Origin: Paenibacillus sp. 1781tsa1
Lineage (GTDB): Bacteria > Bacillota > Bacilli > Paenibacillales > Paenibacillaceae
Reading direction: 5' to 3'
Length of the DNA: 64,000 nt
Assembly: GCF_024159265.1 (NCBI RefSeq)
Contig: NZ_JAMYWY010000001.1
Location: 496,001 to 560,000, forward strand
In this document: in pieces, positions 51,530 through 60,703 of the stretch
Numbering within the stretch: the first letter of the stretch is position 1
Layout of the letters: each line of letters starts with the position of its first letter
Made by a program: the position numbers and the translations under genes
Notes under the pieces: generated by a model
Told to the model about the DNA's origin: nothing
The model's input: the letters and a program-made list of their open reading frames with translations, nothing else
The model's database searches: none

Positions 51530-52405
51530 ATGGCGGGTTCCGTTCCACTGAGCCCCGTTCCACCCGTTAAGACTGGCCGTGGAACGAACCGTGCAACAAC
51601 GGAAGCTCCATGGGTCAAATGGTTATTGATTGGACTTGCAAGTCTGGTGTTATTGTGGCTGCTTATTCTGCCGCTGGTGATCGTGCTCATGGAAGCTCTG
51701 AAACAGGGCTGGGGGGTGTACATCGCCGCTCTTACCGAGCCGGATGCCATGTCTGCACTGAAACTCACGTTATTGGTTGCGGCGATTACCGTGCCGCTGA
51801 ATACCATATTTGGTGTGGCCGCTGCATGGGTCATTACCAAGTTTCAGTTCAAAGGCAAGGGACTCATGATTACCCTGATTGATCTTCCCTTTTCGATCTC
51901 GCCTGTCGTGGGCGGGTTGATCTTTGTATTAGTCTTTGGTTCGAATGGGTGGTTTGGGCCGTGGCTGTCCGAACATGATATCAAAATCATTTTTGCGCTG
52001 CCAGGCATTGTCATTGCGACGCTGTTTATTACCTTCCCCTTTGTAGCGAGGGAGTTGATTCCACTTATGGAGGACCAGGGAATCCGGGAAGAGGAAGCAG
52101 CGGTTACGCTGGGTGCTTCCGGGTGGCGAATCTTCTGGAGTGTAACCTTGCCCAACATCAAATGGGGGCTGCTGTACGGTATTATTCTGTGTAATGCCCG
52201 TGCCATGGGCGAGTTCGGAGCGGTATCTGTGGTGTCCGGACATATCCGCGGAGAGACCAATACGCTACCGCTACATGTGGAGATTTTGTATAACGAATAT
52301 CAATTCTCAGCTTCTTTTGCCGTAGCGTCACTGCTCCTGATTCTGGCTCTCGCCACGTTGTTGCTCAAGAGCTGGCTTGGTCACAAAGCCATTTCAGAAA
52401 AGTGA
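51530..52405 (+). CDS. cysW: Sulfate ABC transporter permease CysW
   Basis: ATG 51530 follows AAAGGAGGTG, giving 291 residues. A Pro/Thr-rich cytoplasmic head precedes the first helix (about 26-48). The CysW loop IREEEAAVTLGASGWRIFWS and ARAMGEFGAVSVVSGHIRGE are present. The ATPase gene cysA, which normally follows, is missing. A small YezD-like gene comes next instead, so an ATPase encoded elsewhere must power the channel. Confidence 0.92.
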   Translation: MAGSVPLSPVPPVKTGRGTNRATTEAPWVKWLLIGLASLVLLWLLILPLVIVLMEALKQGWGVYIAALTEPDAMSALKLTLLVAAITVPLNTIFGVAAAWVITKFQFKGKGLMITLIDLPFSISPVVGGLIFVLVFGSNGWFGPWLSEHDIKIIFALPGIVIATLFITFPFVARELIPLMEDQGIREEEAAVTLGASGWRIFWSVTLPNIKWGLLYGIILCNARAMGEFGAVSVVSGHIRGETNTLPLHVEILYNEYQFSASFAVASLLLILALATLLLKSWLGHKAISEK

Positions 52406-52561
52406 TGATGAGAAGAAGAAAATACAGATTGACAGCTACTGGAAGCCCTGCTAATGTATAAACCAAGTATATAGGTTGGATAAGAATGAATTATAAATCA
52501 GTTGCATGACAACGGACTAAGGAATATGGCGGGCAGTAGCCCGAGAAGAGGAGGCGGCTCT

Positions 52562-52801
52562 ATGGCTAAGCCGTTAAAAGTGGATGAGGTATGGTTGGAC
52601 CGAATTGCCGGACAGCTGAATGACATGGAGTTTGGTTCTTTACACATCGTGGTGCACGAAGGTCAGATTGTGCAGATGGAGAGAACCGAACGCAAGCGTT
52701 TTGAGAACACACCCTCAGGCAGCTCCTCCAAATCCGGAAGCACGGCACGAAGCAGTTCAGCCCGTCCATTGCGCGGATCGAATGCGAGTGCGAAGGGATA
52801 G
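52562..52801 (+). CDS. YezD-family (DUF2292) small protein
   Basis: ATG 52562 follows GAGGAGG by 7 nt. The 79-residue product has the YezD core WLDRIAGQLNDMEFGSLHIV, then VHEGQIVQMERTERKRF, plus a Ser/Gly/Lys-rich disordered tail that is longer than usual. Members of this family sit next to sulfate assimilation genes in many Firmicutes; their role is unknown. Its place as last gene of the sulfate operon fits that pattern. Confidence 0.75.
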   Translation: MAKPLKVDEVWLDRIAGQLNDMEFGSLHIVVHEGQIVQMERTERKRFENTPSGSSSKSGSTARSSSARPLRGSNASAKG

Positions 52802-52876
52802 AGAGTGACGTTGCGTCAGGGAAGCAAGGATGGTAGTGTAGTGGATTTTTGATGTGACGCTTCCAATACGTCCTAC

Positions 52877-54517
52877 CTATTGCGTGCGACTTGTTCCCTT
52901 ATGCTCTTTATACCAATGATTCGCTTCAAGCAGTACCTGTTGCCCACCTGCATCCTTAAATTCTTCCACAAAAGTATCGAAATACCCCACAGGCTGGTCG
53001 CCGGTGATGATGGAGATATACGCTCTGTCTCTCATGCGAATCAACTCCGATGAATATTGAATCAGGGCAGGGGTTGCAACCTCCAGGCGATTATAGATAC
53101 CATTCTCCGTCAACCCTGCAGATGCAGCCCACTGTTCACGTTTGTCCGAGGGGGCACCTGGAACCATCATGCCAATACTTGAGCCGATCATATTCGTATA
53201 ATTCTCCATTCGGTTGTATGGGCGAAGCAAGTGGAACGATTTTGAATCTTCAGCGCTCCAATTCCAGTGCTTTCCTGGAAGGCCATACTCCATTTTGATC
53301 TGCTCGACCGGATCGGGGTTGGCACTTACATAATCGAGTATCTCCAAGATTTTCTCCAGTTTTCCCGGCTCGTTTGCAGCCTCAGCGCCTATAGCAATAA
53401 AATTCATCAGCAGATTATTCCCTTTGGTTCCGCTATGTCCATCAGGACCTATAACCGGAGAACCGAATACAATCTTGGCGGCTGCATTCTTCTGTAGTAA
53501 CTCACTGACATTGAAGGAGGGTTCCGCCGGAGTTTCCTCGCCATTTTCATTGAGGACACTGTAGTCTCCCTCTTGATTCCAATGATAGTAATTTCCCATC
53601 GAGGTCATCCCGATTTTGCCATTAATAAAAGCATGGGACAGATGTTTATAGCCACCTTTATTCTCTCCCGTTATAAACTCAGGATCAATAATCCCATCCC
53701 GATACCATTTCTGCATATACTCCAAGGCTTTTTTCATCTCAGGCTCCAAAGCGCCGATCACGAGTTGGTTGTTTTTTTCATTAAAATACAGCTGCTCGGT
53801 AAAAACAGATTGTCCAAAGGCGCCAAATACGACATTTAAGCCCTCTCTGGATAGGCCATACGTATCCTGTTTACCATTTCCGTCCGGATCATCTTTGGCA
53901 AAAGCATACATGACCGTTTCAAATTCATCTAATGTTTTCGGAACGTCCAGACCCAGCTTCTTAAGCCAGTCCTCTCGGTATACGACAGGAGTCCGATAGA
54001 TGTTGGTCTGATTGATGACCGGAATTCCATAGATGTTGCCATTTATTTTTCCATACTCCAGATAACGTGAGTCATAATCGCGAATTCGCTGTACAATATT
54101 TGGCGCATATTGTTCAAGTACTTCCGGGGAAATTTCCGCTAACACGCCTTGCATTTGATACTTAAGCAGATCATGCGGTTGTCTGATCCGGAACAGATCC
54201 GGTATTTTTCCCTGAGCCAGCTCCAGATCCAGCAGTTCCTCGTACCGCTTGTTCTCAAGGTTCCACACCTCCAGATCAACATCAAACCGATCCTCAATAT
54301 ATGCAATCATCTCCGCGTCTTCAGGAACAGGGATATTCTGATGCATGGTCCAGGATATCGTATACTGCGGTGTTGTATCCTTCTCAGCGCTTGCTAGATG
54401 GTCCTGCTGTTGCACTTGTGCTGTTTCTCCACCTGAAAAGGTACACCCACTTGTAAATACGAGAAGGAGAAGTATTGTGGTATATAGACATAGCTTTCTT
54501 GAAAGGTTGATGTTCAT
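52877..54517 (-). CDS. Extracellular solute-binding lipoprotein, LplA-like (family 1)
   Basis: ATG 54517 follows AAAGGAG by 6 nt, giving 546 residues; a longer frame lacks a site. The lipobox TSGC anchors it outside the membrane. The length and blocks such as DLFRIRQPHDLLKYQMQGVL, GIPVINQTNIYRTPVVYREDW and DDPDGNGKQDTYGLS mark the large oligosaccharide-binding proteins of Paenibacillus. The usual permease pair (LplB/YtcP type) is not adjacent, so it is an orphan here. The upstream membrane AraC sensor on the same strand probably regulates it. Confidence 0.87.
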   Translation of the reverse strand: MNINLSRKLCLYTTILLLLVFTSGCTFSGGETAQVQQQDHLASAEKDTTPQYTISWTMHQNIPVPEDAEMIAYIEDRFDVDLEVWNLENKRYEELLDLELAQGKIPDLFRIRQPHDLLKYQMQGVLAEISPEVLEQYAPNIVQRIRDYDSRYLEYGKINGNIYGIPVINQTNIYRTPVVYREDWLKKLGLDVPKTLDEFETVMYAFAKDDPDGNGKQDTYGLSREGLNVVFGAFGQSVFTEQLYFNEKNNQLVIGALEPEMKKALEYMQKWYRDGIIDPEFITGENKGGYKHLSHAFINGKIGMTSMGNYYHWNQEGDYSVLNENGEETPAEPSFNVSELLQKNAAAKIVFGSPVIGPDGHSGTKGNNLLMNFIAIGAEAANEPGKLEKILEILDYVSANPDPVEQIKMEYGLPGKHWNWSAEDSKSFHLLRPYNRMENYTNMIGSSIGMMVPGAPSDKREQWAASAGLTENGIYNRLEVATPALIQYSSELIRMRDRAYISIITGDQPVGYFDTFVEEFKDAGGQQVLLEANHWYKEHKGTSRTQ

Positions 54518-54576
54518 AGCAGCTCCTTTCCTAATTTTAATTCTATATAGGTTCAATCAAATAATATTTACACGGA

Positions 54577-54680
54577 CACTCCGATGACAGAACAACCTTC
54601 CGATCGCTGTTATTCCCAGATTTCTTTTGATCCCTCTTCTAAAGGGGTGAAATCCGGGAATAAAGGCGAACGCTTCGCTT
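54577..54680. repeat. Palindromic intergenic repeat, family 2, copy B
   Basis: TTATTCCCAGATTTC (54610-54624) faces GAAATCCGGGAATAA (54649-54663) with one G-T mismatch. The 20-mer at 54661-54680 is identical to the reverse complement of 8029-8048. The 29 bp at 54577-54605 also recur at 60179-60207 (27 of 29 identical). It lies between the sensor and binding-protein genes. Confidence 0.75.
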
Positions 54681-54730
54681 CTTCAGGTTCTTTCTGTCCT
54701 CTCCGTTTTTGTGTAAATGTTAAATTCAAC

Positions 54731-57052
54731 TTATATAGACCCCTGTTCCATTAGACTGCGCATGAAGTTTTTTGGCGTACAGCCGTGAATTTCTTTGAAC
54801 TTCTTAATGAAATAGGCAGGGGTACGGTAACCGACCGTACTTGCGACCTGCTCAACCGTAATTTCACGTTGTGTCATGAGTTCCCGGGCGCGTTCCATTC
54901 GCTGATTCGTAACATATTCGGAATAGACGATCCCTGTTTCTTCTTTGAAGAGTTTACTGAGATATTTAGGGCTGATGAATACTTGCTCTGAGACATGATC
55001 GAGCGTGAGATCGCCCGACAAGTGCTCGTGAATATAGGCTTTGACCGCCGATATGGTATCCACACTCCGTACCTCGCTTCGTTTCTCCATGTGCATCACA
55101 AATTCAGTCACGAGATGGATCATCCATTCGGAATAGCGATTGATATTGTAGAACAATGAAAACTGCTTGTACAAATTCAATGAACTCGCCTCGGCAGGTT
55201 GCAGGCGCACCTGATGAATACATTCAGCGTATATAGATACCGTTTTTAATAAGATGATACGACTGTATTCGGCTGAATAGGGGCCTTCCTTTATTGTCGC
55301 TACCAATTCCTGAATGGCCATAACCGAACCTTGCACATCCCGATTCTGTAATTTCTTCTCAAAGTTTACGAGGTATGACTCCGGAATCTCCAGACTGCTG
55401 GCTTCCCTGTTCAGCAGATCAAGATCCTGAATGGCAGACTGATCGGGAAAGAAGTAGCTGTATCGAATCAAGGCATTAGCCTGATGGTAGCTTCTGTGAA
55501 TCTTCGTGAAGTGTTCTACCCATCCGCCTAATGAAAGTACAAATTCAAGGCCAAATCTGCTTCTTGCCTCCGTGTGAATAAAGTCCACAATGTGATTAGA
55601 GAGAGGTTCTTCGGATTGGTTAGTACAGATAATCACTGCTATTTTGTGATCCTGCAATTCCTCCGCCAGCAGTTGAGTTCCTTCCATGTCTGCCATCTCA
55701 AGTTGCTGAATCATCGTGTACAGCGTATGCTGCAACTGTCGTGGCTGCAGATCTTTCCACTTCTCATTGACGGGGTCAATGACGATGCAGCGGAAGCGGG
55801 AATAATCCATCGAAATCTGAACAGATTGCAGTTGCTCCGTCAGCTCTTCCGGTGTAAATCGGTTATTCAACATGTTAAGCATGATACTATGTTTAATCAT
55901 CTTATGATTGGCCTGCAAGGTTTCTTCAAGACTATCAACTTTATTGGACAGACTGTTAAACGTTGTATCGATGAACCGGTATTCGTCCTGCTTGAGGCTG
56001 GTTGGGCTGTCCATCCGGCTCTTGATGTTATTCAGGATTCGCTTAAGAGGACTATAATTGGCTGTGGTAAAAATGGACGACATTGCTATCCCAACCGCGA
56101 CAGCCAGCAAGCCAAGAAGAACCGATATCTCTTTCAAGCTATCCAGCTTATAGTAGAAGCTTTCATTAGGCGTGGTCGTGTAGATCAGCCATGCATTTCC
56201 TTTAAATTGATCTTGAGTAACAACAGAAGAGTCATAGTTAAATACAGGCGCGAAGCTCTCATCTGAAGAATGAAGGGAGAGCAGTGAATGAGTCAAATTC
56301 TCTTCCGTAGAGCTGCCTATCAACGTTTTGTCTGCGGCAGAGATGACAGTTCCATCCTGATCGATGATTAATGTATTTGCATAGTCAGCAGGGAGCATAT
56401 TCTTAATGATCTGACTGATCGCTGACTCTTTGATATCAATCGCAATCATGACCTTGCTGTCTTTTCCAGAAGATTGAAACGGGTAACTGTGGACATAGGA
56501 AATGATAGGGCTCATGTTGCTCTGTCCCCGCGATTCGATATATGCATCCTGAGGAACCATGCGAGTCTTCATCCATAAGGAACTCTCACTGGACCCTTTC
56601 ATTGCGGCAATCCAATCCGTGGTATGATCCACATTCGATGGCGTGTCCTCATAGAGCAACAGACCATATACAGAGGAGACTGTGAAATGATTTTCCGTAT
56701 CGTACACATGAATAGCTTCAATGAGATCGGAATAGTTTTGCACCATATTTTTGAGGGACTGTTCGATGTCCAAAATTTTGCTGTGGTTTCCTTTTAAGCT
56801 ATCTAAATCGATACTTGGAGCGTTACCGAGTGCCAGGGACAGATAGACCTGATTCACCTTCTGGATCACAGAGCTCTCAATAGTATTAACCGTGCTTTTC
56901 AGCGACAATTGATTATTGATTCGGATCTCTTTGCTGTATTGATGGGAGAAGAAGAGATAGAAAATGGAGCCGAAAAGAAGCGCAATGACAAGCACGACAG
57001 CGAGGTAGGAAAGAACCATCTTGGATCTCACAGACTGAAATGGCTTACGCAT
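54731..57052 (-). CDS. Membrane AraC-type regulator with extracellular sensor (YesS-like)
   Basis: The 773-residue protein has TM1 near 13-35, an extracellular Cache-type region of about 255 residues and TM2 near 297-318. A HAMP-like linker and a long cytoplasmic region precede a C-terminal AraC domain (DLTLDHVSEQVFISPKYLSK and VEQVASTVGYRTPAYFIKKF). This one-piece transmembrane regulator type controls sugar ABC transporters in Paenibacillus and Bacillus. The gene is about 215 bp upstream of the binding-protein gene on the same strand. A candidate cre site lies 120 bp upstream of its start. Confidence 0.9.
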   Translation of the reverse strand: MRKPFQSVRSKMVLSYLAVVLVIALLFGSIFYLFFSHQYSKEIRINNQLSLKSTVNTIESSVIQKVNQVYLSLALGNAPSIDLDSLKGNHSKILDIEQSLKNMVQNYSDLIEAIHVYDTENHFTVSSVYGLLLYEDTPSNVDHTTDWIAAMKGSSESSLWMKTRMVPQDAYIESRGQSNMSPIISYVHSYPFQSSGKDSKVMIAIDIKESAISQIIKNMLPADYANTLIIDQDGTVISAADKTLIGSSTEENLTHSLLSLHSSDESFAPVFNYDSSVVTQDQFKGNAWLIYTTTPNESFYYKLDSLKEISVLLGLLAVAVGIAMSSIFTTANYSPLKRILNNIKSRMDSPTSLKQDEYRFIDTTFNSLSNKVDSLEETLQANHKMIKHSIMLNMLNNRFTPEELTEQLQSVQISMDYSRFRCIVIDPVNEKWKDLQPRQLQHTLYTMIQQLEMADMEGTQLLAEELQDHKIAVIICTNQSEEPLSNHIVDFIHTEARSRFGLEFVLSLGGWVEHFTKIHRSYHQANALIRYSYFFPDQSAIQDLDLLNREASSLEIPESYLVNFEKKLQNRDVQGSVMAIQELVATIKEGPYSAEYSRIILLKTVSIYAECIHQVRLQPAEASSLNLYKQFSLFYNINRYSEWMIHLVTEFVMHMEKRSEVRSVDTISAVKAYIHEHLSGDLTLDHVSEQVFISPKYLSKLFKEETGIVYSEYVTNQRMERARELMTQREITVEQVASTVGYRTPAYFIKKFKEIHGCTPKNFMRSLMEQGSI

Positions 57053-57173
57053 CTTTTTTCCCCCTTCAATTCCTCATTTCTAAACAACTTCATCATTATA
57101 TAGCAGGCCGAGGACGAGAAATCATATTGACCGAAATTTAACAAACGTCTTCCTCATATTTTACACCAATTTA

Positions 57174-57188
57174 ATAAAGCGTTTACAT
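57174..57188 (-). promoter_or_regulatory. Candidate CcpA cre site upstream of the YesS-like gene
   Basis: On the minus strand, ATGTAAACGCTTTAT matches the cre consensus except at position 14. It sits in the 364-bp divergent gap before the minus-strand sensor gene, fitting carbon control of a sugar system. No other structure was recognised in this gap. Confidence 0.5.
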
Positions 57189-57416
57189 AAAAACATATCA
57201 TAATTAACGAAAGTAGTATCTCCTCTGTTTTTTTAGGGCAGAAATCATCGGAACGTACGATTTTGATATAAAACGGAATATGTTCTATAGATGCGAAATG
57301 CTCCCTAATGCTACATTAACGGCAGATCAGACATCTGAATAGAGACTTTCGTCCTCATATGCTGAATCAGAAGTAAAAAATGAATTTACGATTAGGGGAG
57401 CGTGTATTAGTAAGCC

Positions 57417-60128
57417 ATGAGAAAACCACTTAAAAAGTCACTGGCACTACTTCTAATGTTGTCTATGGTAGGTCCGACATTTGCAGAGAAGAGTTTTGCA
57501 GCCGATCAGAAGATTCAGTTCTCTGATATTAAGGGACACTGGGCGGAAGCGAATATTCAAGCATGGGGTGATGAAGGATTAATTCGAGGTTACCTGGATC
57601 GTTCATTTAAACCGAACACGTATATTACCAGAGCAGAATTTATGAATTTGGTAAACGGTGCTTTTGGATATTCCGGACAAGCTAAAATTACCTTTAACGA
57701 TGTGTCTGAGAGTGCATGGTATTACGAAGCCATTTCTATTGCAAATGCAAATGGATATATAGATGGATACACCGATGGCACCATGAAGCCGCAAGATCCG
57801 ATCACCCGTCAAGAAGCAGCTAAAGTGATTGCCGGTATTCTAAATTTGGAATTGAATGAAACAGCAGCGAATGTCTTTAGCGATTCATCATCTATTGCAG
57901 CTTGGAGCAAGGGAGCTGTAGGTGGAGCGGCAGCAGCGAAAATTATTGCTGGATATGCAGATGGAAGCTTCAAGCCGCTTAATTCCATTACGCGTGCCGA
58001 AGCAGTATCAGCACTCGTTAAGGCTGTAGAGACAGATTCGACTACAGCTGCCAAACCAGCTAAGCCAAAGGGAACGGCAACCGTACTGAATGTTAATCCC
58101 CCAGCAGATGAAGCTCGGTTGTCCGCCGTGAAGCACGGAGCCAATGCTGGAGACGACACCTTGAAAAATATTGCGGAGACCAATCCGTTTATTGATATTT
58201 TGGACGGTTTTGATCAAGTATGGTCCATGAACCAAGCGGACTGGAGAGATGGAACGGCGGCAACCAAAATTGGAGCTGACGGAAAAAATGCAAAGTATGG
58301 AGATGGACCGTCCCCATATTATGATGGCTTTAAGAATGATCCAACCGTAGCTGTCGCTGATCAGAAAACATATGCAAATGAAGAGATCCGAAACAAAGCG
58401 ACTTGGGAAGCCAATATCAAATATGTAGAAAAGGTCACGCAAAATCGCACGGCTGAAGAGACATTGGCAGCCTACTATGATGACCAAAGAGATAAGATCT
58501 ATAGCGTGATGGAGGGCTTTGGTCCGTTGGCTAACACGTATGTAGATATCATCAAGCCAAAGACAAACGTTGAACGAACGGTGGACGAGATGAATGTGGT
58601 ATTGACCGAAGAAACGGTGGAAGATGAAAGCCAAGGCATTGGAGATTGGGATGCAAAAACGGAGCTTTCAGACTTGATCCATTTAGTTGATCTGGTTCGA
58701 TTCAAAATTCCTGCCTCATCTAATCCCTCTAAATATTTCTACTCTTCCCCTAGACCGTGGAGAATGAATTCCAATGGAGAAGTGAAAGAAGTTGTTGACA
58801 GCAAAGGACTGCCTGTATGGGAAACCTTGGGTGAAGGTGAGAAAAAAGAAGTACCTTTGGCTTCAGGCGGAACCAAATCAACAGGAGAAAAACATTACCA
58901 GCAATACGAAACCAACGTTAAGCTTATTCCTGCGTTAACTTATGTCAAACGAATCGCTGAGGATGGAAGAGGAAAAGATGGCGGATTTCCGAGCGGACAT
59001 ACCAGTGCAGCTTATTTATCCGTATTTCCTTTGGCATACGCTACACCAGAACGATTCTCTGAATTGTTAACGAGAGCAGCTCAGTTGGGCGAGAATCGAG
59101 TCGTAGCAGGGATGCACTCACCACTTGATGTTATAGGAGGAAGAATACAATCCACAGCCATGGCTGCATATGCACTTAATCAGGCTGAGAACAGAGAAGT
59201 GTTAGAGAAAGGCTATGAGAATGCAGGGGAAGTATTTGGAGCTGCAGCCAAGGAAAAAAATATGAGTCTGTATGAATATGCACATACCGTAACAGAGGAT
59301 TACACGTTTAAGAGTGCTTACGATGAACACAAATGGGAAGATCATGACGCCAATAAAGCCTTCTATAGAGAGAAGATGACGTATGGTCTGCCACAAACCG
59401 GAACCAAAGGTTTGGCTCCAGTCGTACCGCAAGGAGCAGAAGCCCTGTTAGAAACGCGTCAGCCGTATTTAACAGATGAGCAGCGCAGACAAGTACTGTA
59501 TACAACATCGATTGATTCCGGTTATCCGGTTCTGGATGAATCCAAGGGCTGGGGTAGAATTGATCTGGTGACGGCTGCAGATGGATACGGAGCATTCTTG
59601 AACAACGTAACTGTGGATATGGACGCATCCAAAGGACGTTTCAATGCACAAGACTGGTGGAGAAATGATATCACGGGTAGCGGAATGCTGACGAAAAAGG
59701 GAACAGGAACCCTTACATTGACAGGGAAAAATAGCTATACTGGCGGAACATTGCTGCAAGCAGGAACACTGGTAGCTGAATCCGCAATGGCTTTTGGTAC
59801 AGGTGATCTGTATGTAGAAAATGGAACAGTTGTTGTGAATGTCGATGGAGCATTAAACTTGAATAGAAACTTCACCATGGATAAGGGTACGCTGGAGTTG
59901 GTTGTCGCTGATGGCAACAGTCAACTGAATGTCGGCAGAAAGCTCTATATTGATGGAGGAAGTCTCAAACTCGACTTGTCCAATTATAAGATTGAAGGTT
60001 CCAAAGATATTACGTTAATCACGGCGAATGGAGTTACAGGTGAATTCGACAGTGTAACGGCAGATGGTTATAACGTTACGGTCACATACGAAAATGGTCG
60101 TGTCATTGCACATGTTGCAGCCAAATAA
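57417..60128 (+). CDS. Surface protein: three SLH domains, PAP2-type acid phosphatase, beta-strand repeat
   Basis: The 903-residue protein has a signal peptide (about 1-29). Three SLH modules cover about 34-215 (FSDIKGHWAEANIQAWGDEG, ITRAEF, ITRQEAAKV and ITRAEAVSAL). A large PAP2/class A acid phosphatase-like domain has the three active-site motifs: SSPRPWRM near 447, FPSGHTSAAY near 525 and RVVAGMHSPLDVIGG (His near 566, Asp near 571). A C-terminal segment near 754-787 (GTGTLTLTGKNSYTGGTLLQ) is an autotransporter-type beta-strand repeat, rare in Gram-positives. It is likely a wall-bound phosphatase. The ribosome site GGGGAG is 16 nt from ATG, which is unusually far. Confidence 0.85.
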   Translation: MRKPLKKSLALLLMLSMVGPTFAEKSFAADQKIQFSDIKGHWAEANIQAWGDEGLIRGYLDRSFKPNTYITRAEFMNLVNGAFGYSGQAKITFNDVSESAWYYEAISIANANGYIDGYTDGTMKPQDPITRQEAAKVIAGILNLELNETAANVFSDSSSIAAWSKGAVGGAAAAKIIAGYADGSFKPLNSITRAEAVSALVKAVETDSTTAAKPAKPKGTATVLNVNPPADEARLSAVKHGANAGDDTLKNIAETNPFIDILDGFDQVWSMNQADWRDGTAATKIGADGKNAKYGDGPSPYYDGFKNDPTVAVADQKTYANEEIRNKATWEANIKYVEKVTQNRTAEETLAAYYDDQRDKIYSVMEGFGPLANTYVDIIKPKTNVERTVDEMNVVLTEETVEDESQGIGDWDAKTELSDLIHLVDLVRFKIPASSNPSKYFYSSPRPWRMNSNGEVKEVVDSKGLPVWETLGEGEKKEVPLASGGTKSTGEKHYQQYETNVKLIPALTYVKRIAEDGRGKDGGFPSGHTSAAYLSVFPLAYATPERFSELLTRAAQLGENRVVAGMHSPLDVIGGRIQSTAMAAYALNQAENREVLEKGYENAGEVFGAAAKEKNMSLYEYAHTVTEDYTFKSAYDEHKWEDHDANKAFYREKMTYGLPQTGTKGLAPVVPQGAEALLETRQPYLTDEQRRQVLYTTSIDSGYPVLDESKGWGRIDLVTAADGYGAFLNNVTVDMDASKGRFNAQDWWRNDITGSGMLTKKGTGTLTLTGKNSYTGGTLLQAGTLVAESAMAFGTGDLYVENGTVVVNVDGALNLNRNFTMDKGTLELVVADGNSQLNVGRKLYIDGGSLKLDLSNYKIEGSKDITLITANGVTGEFDSVTADGYNVTVTYENGRVIAHVAAK

Positions 60129-60178
60129 GTGAAGTAATTATCCATGATACAAAGTGAACTAAAGAAGGTTACACATGT

Positions 60179-60207
60179 CACTTCGATGACAGAATAACCT
60201 TCCGATC
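60179..60207. repeat. 29-bp repeat shared with 54577-54605
   Basis: The two 29-bp sequences, containing CGATGACAGAA and AACCTTCCGATC, differ at two positions and have the same orientation. They flank the segment holding the YesS-like sensor and the SLH-phosphatase gene. It is probably a fragment of repeat family 2. Confidence 0.65.
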
Positions 60208-60237
60208 ATTCTTCGCAAGACAAAATTAGTAATATAG

Positions 60238-60275
60238 AAAAGGGCTGAAGCTACAATGTAGTTTCAGCCCTTTTT
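60238..60275 (+). terminator. Terminator after the SLH-phosphatase gene
   Basis: AAAAGGGCTGAA pairs with TTCAGCCCTTTTT, with an inner CTAC/GTAG stem, ending in T residues. Confidence 0.85.
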
Positions 60276-60319
60276 GCGTACAGACTTGCAGAATTTATAG
60301 CGTGTCTTCAAACTTACTG

Positions 60320-60406
60320 AAAGCCGAGGCGTACATGAACGGGTCCAGAGTAGGCAACTGCGCAGCATAATGATGTACGAGCAGGGATCAGGATGCCTCG
60401 CGGCTT
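60320..60406. other. Structured non-coding hairpin
   Basis: AAGCCGAGGC (60321-60330) pairs with GCCTCGCGGCTT (60395-60406) with a 2-nt bulge. CGTACAT (60330-60336) pairs with ATGTACG (60373-60379) inside it. The gap 60276-60900 contains no supportable gene; this hairpin and the family-1 repeat at 60509 are its only visible structures. Confidence 0.45.
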
Positions 60407-60508
60407 CCCTATTTTCCTCTACCAATAAAAATTTTCGCTTCGTAAGGGAGGGGCACGAGCTTGTCCTCTCAGTCGCTCTTGGAACAGAGCATGAGCAGGG
60501 ATTGAGCG

Positions 60509-60703
60509 CTAACGAATCTGAGGCGTCTTATTTAAGGGTTTGAAGCACCCGCAGAAATCTAAGGAATCTGAGACACGTTATATCGAAATGTATGGCGTTT
60601 TAGAGCGTTTTTATCGAGCGATTTTGGGAAATAACGTGTCTGAGGTTCTTTACAATTTTGAAAGAGGCTGTAGAGGTAATATAAGACGTCCTGAGTTCCT
60701 TAG
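60509..60703. repeat. Palindromic intergenic repeat, family 1, locus C (four-arm form)
   Basis: Forward arms at 60509-60533 and 60559-60585 face reversed arms at 60626-60653 and 60678-60703. Arms 1 and 4 share CGTCTTAT; arms 2 and 3 share AGACACGTTAT. The total length of 195 bp equals that of locus B. Short open frames across it are by-products of the repeat. Confidence 0.75.

Noticed and set aside
55574-56266. 230-codon plus-strand open frame
   Set aside because: It is antisense to the membrane AraC sensor gene and has no recognisable domain or start signal.
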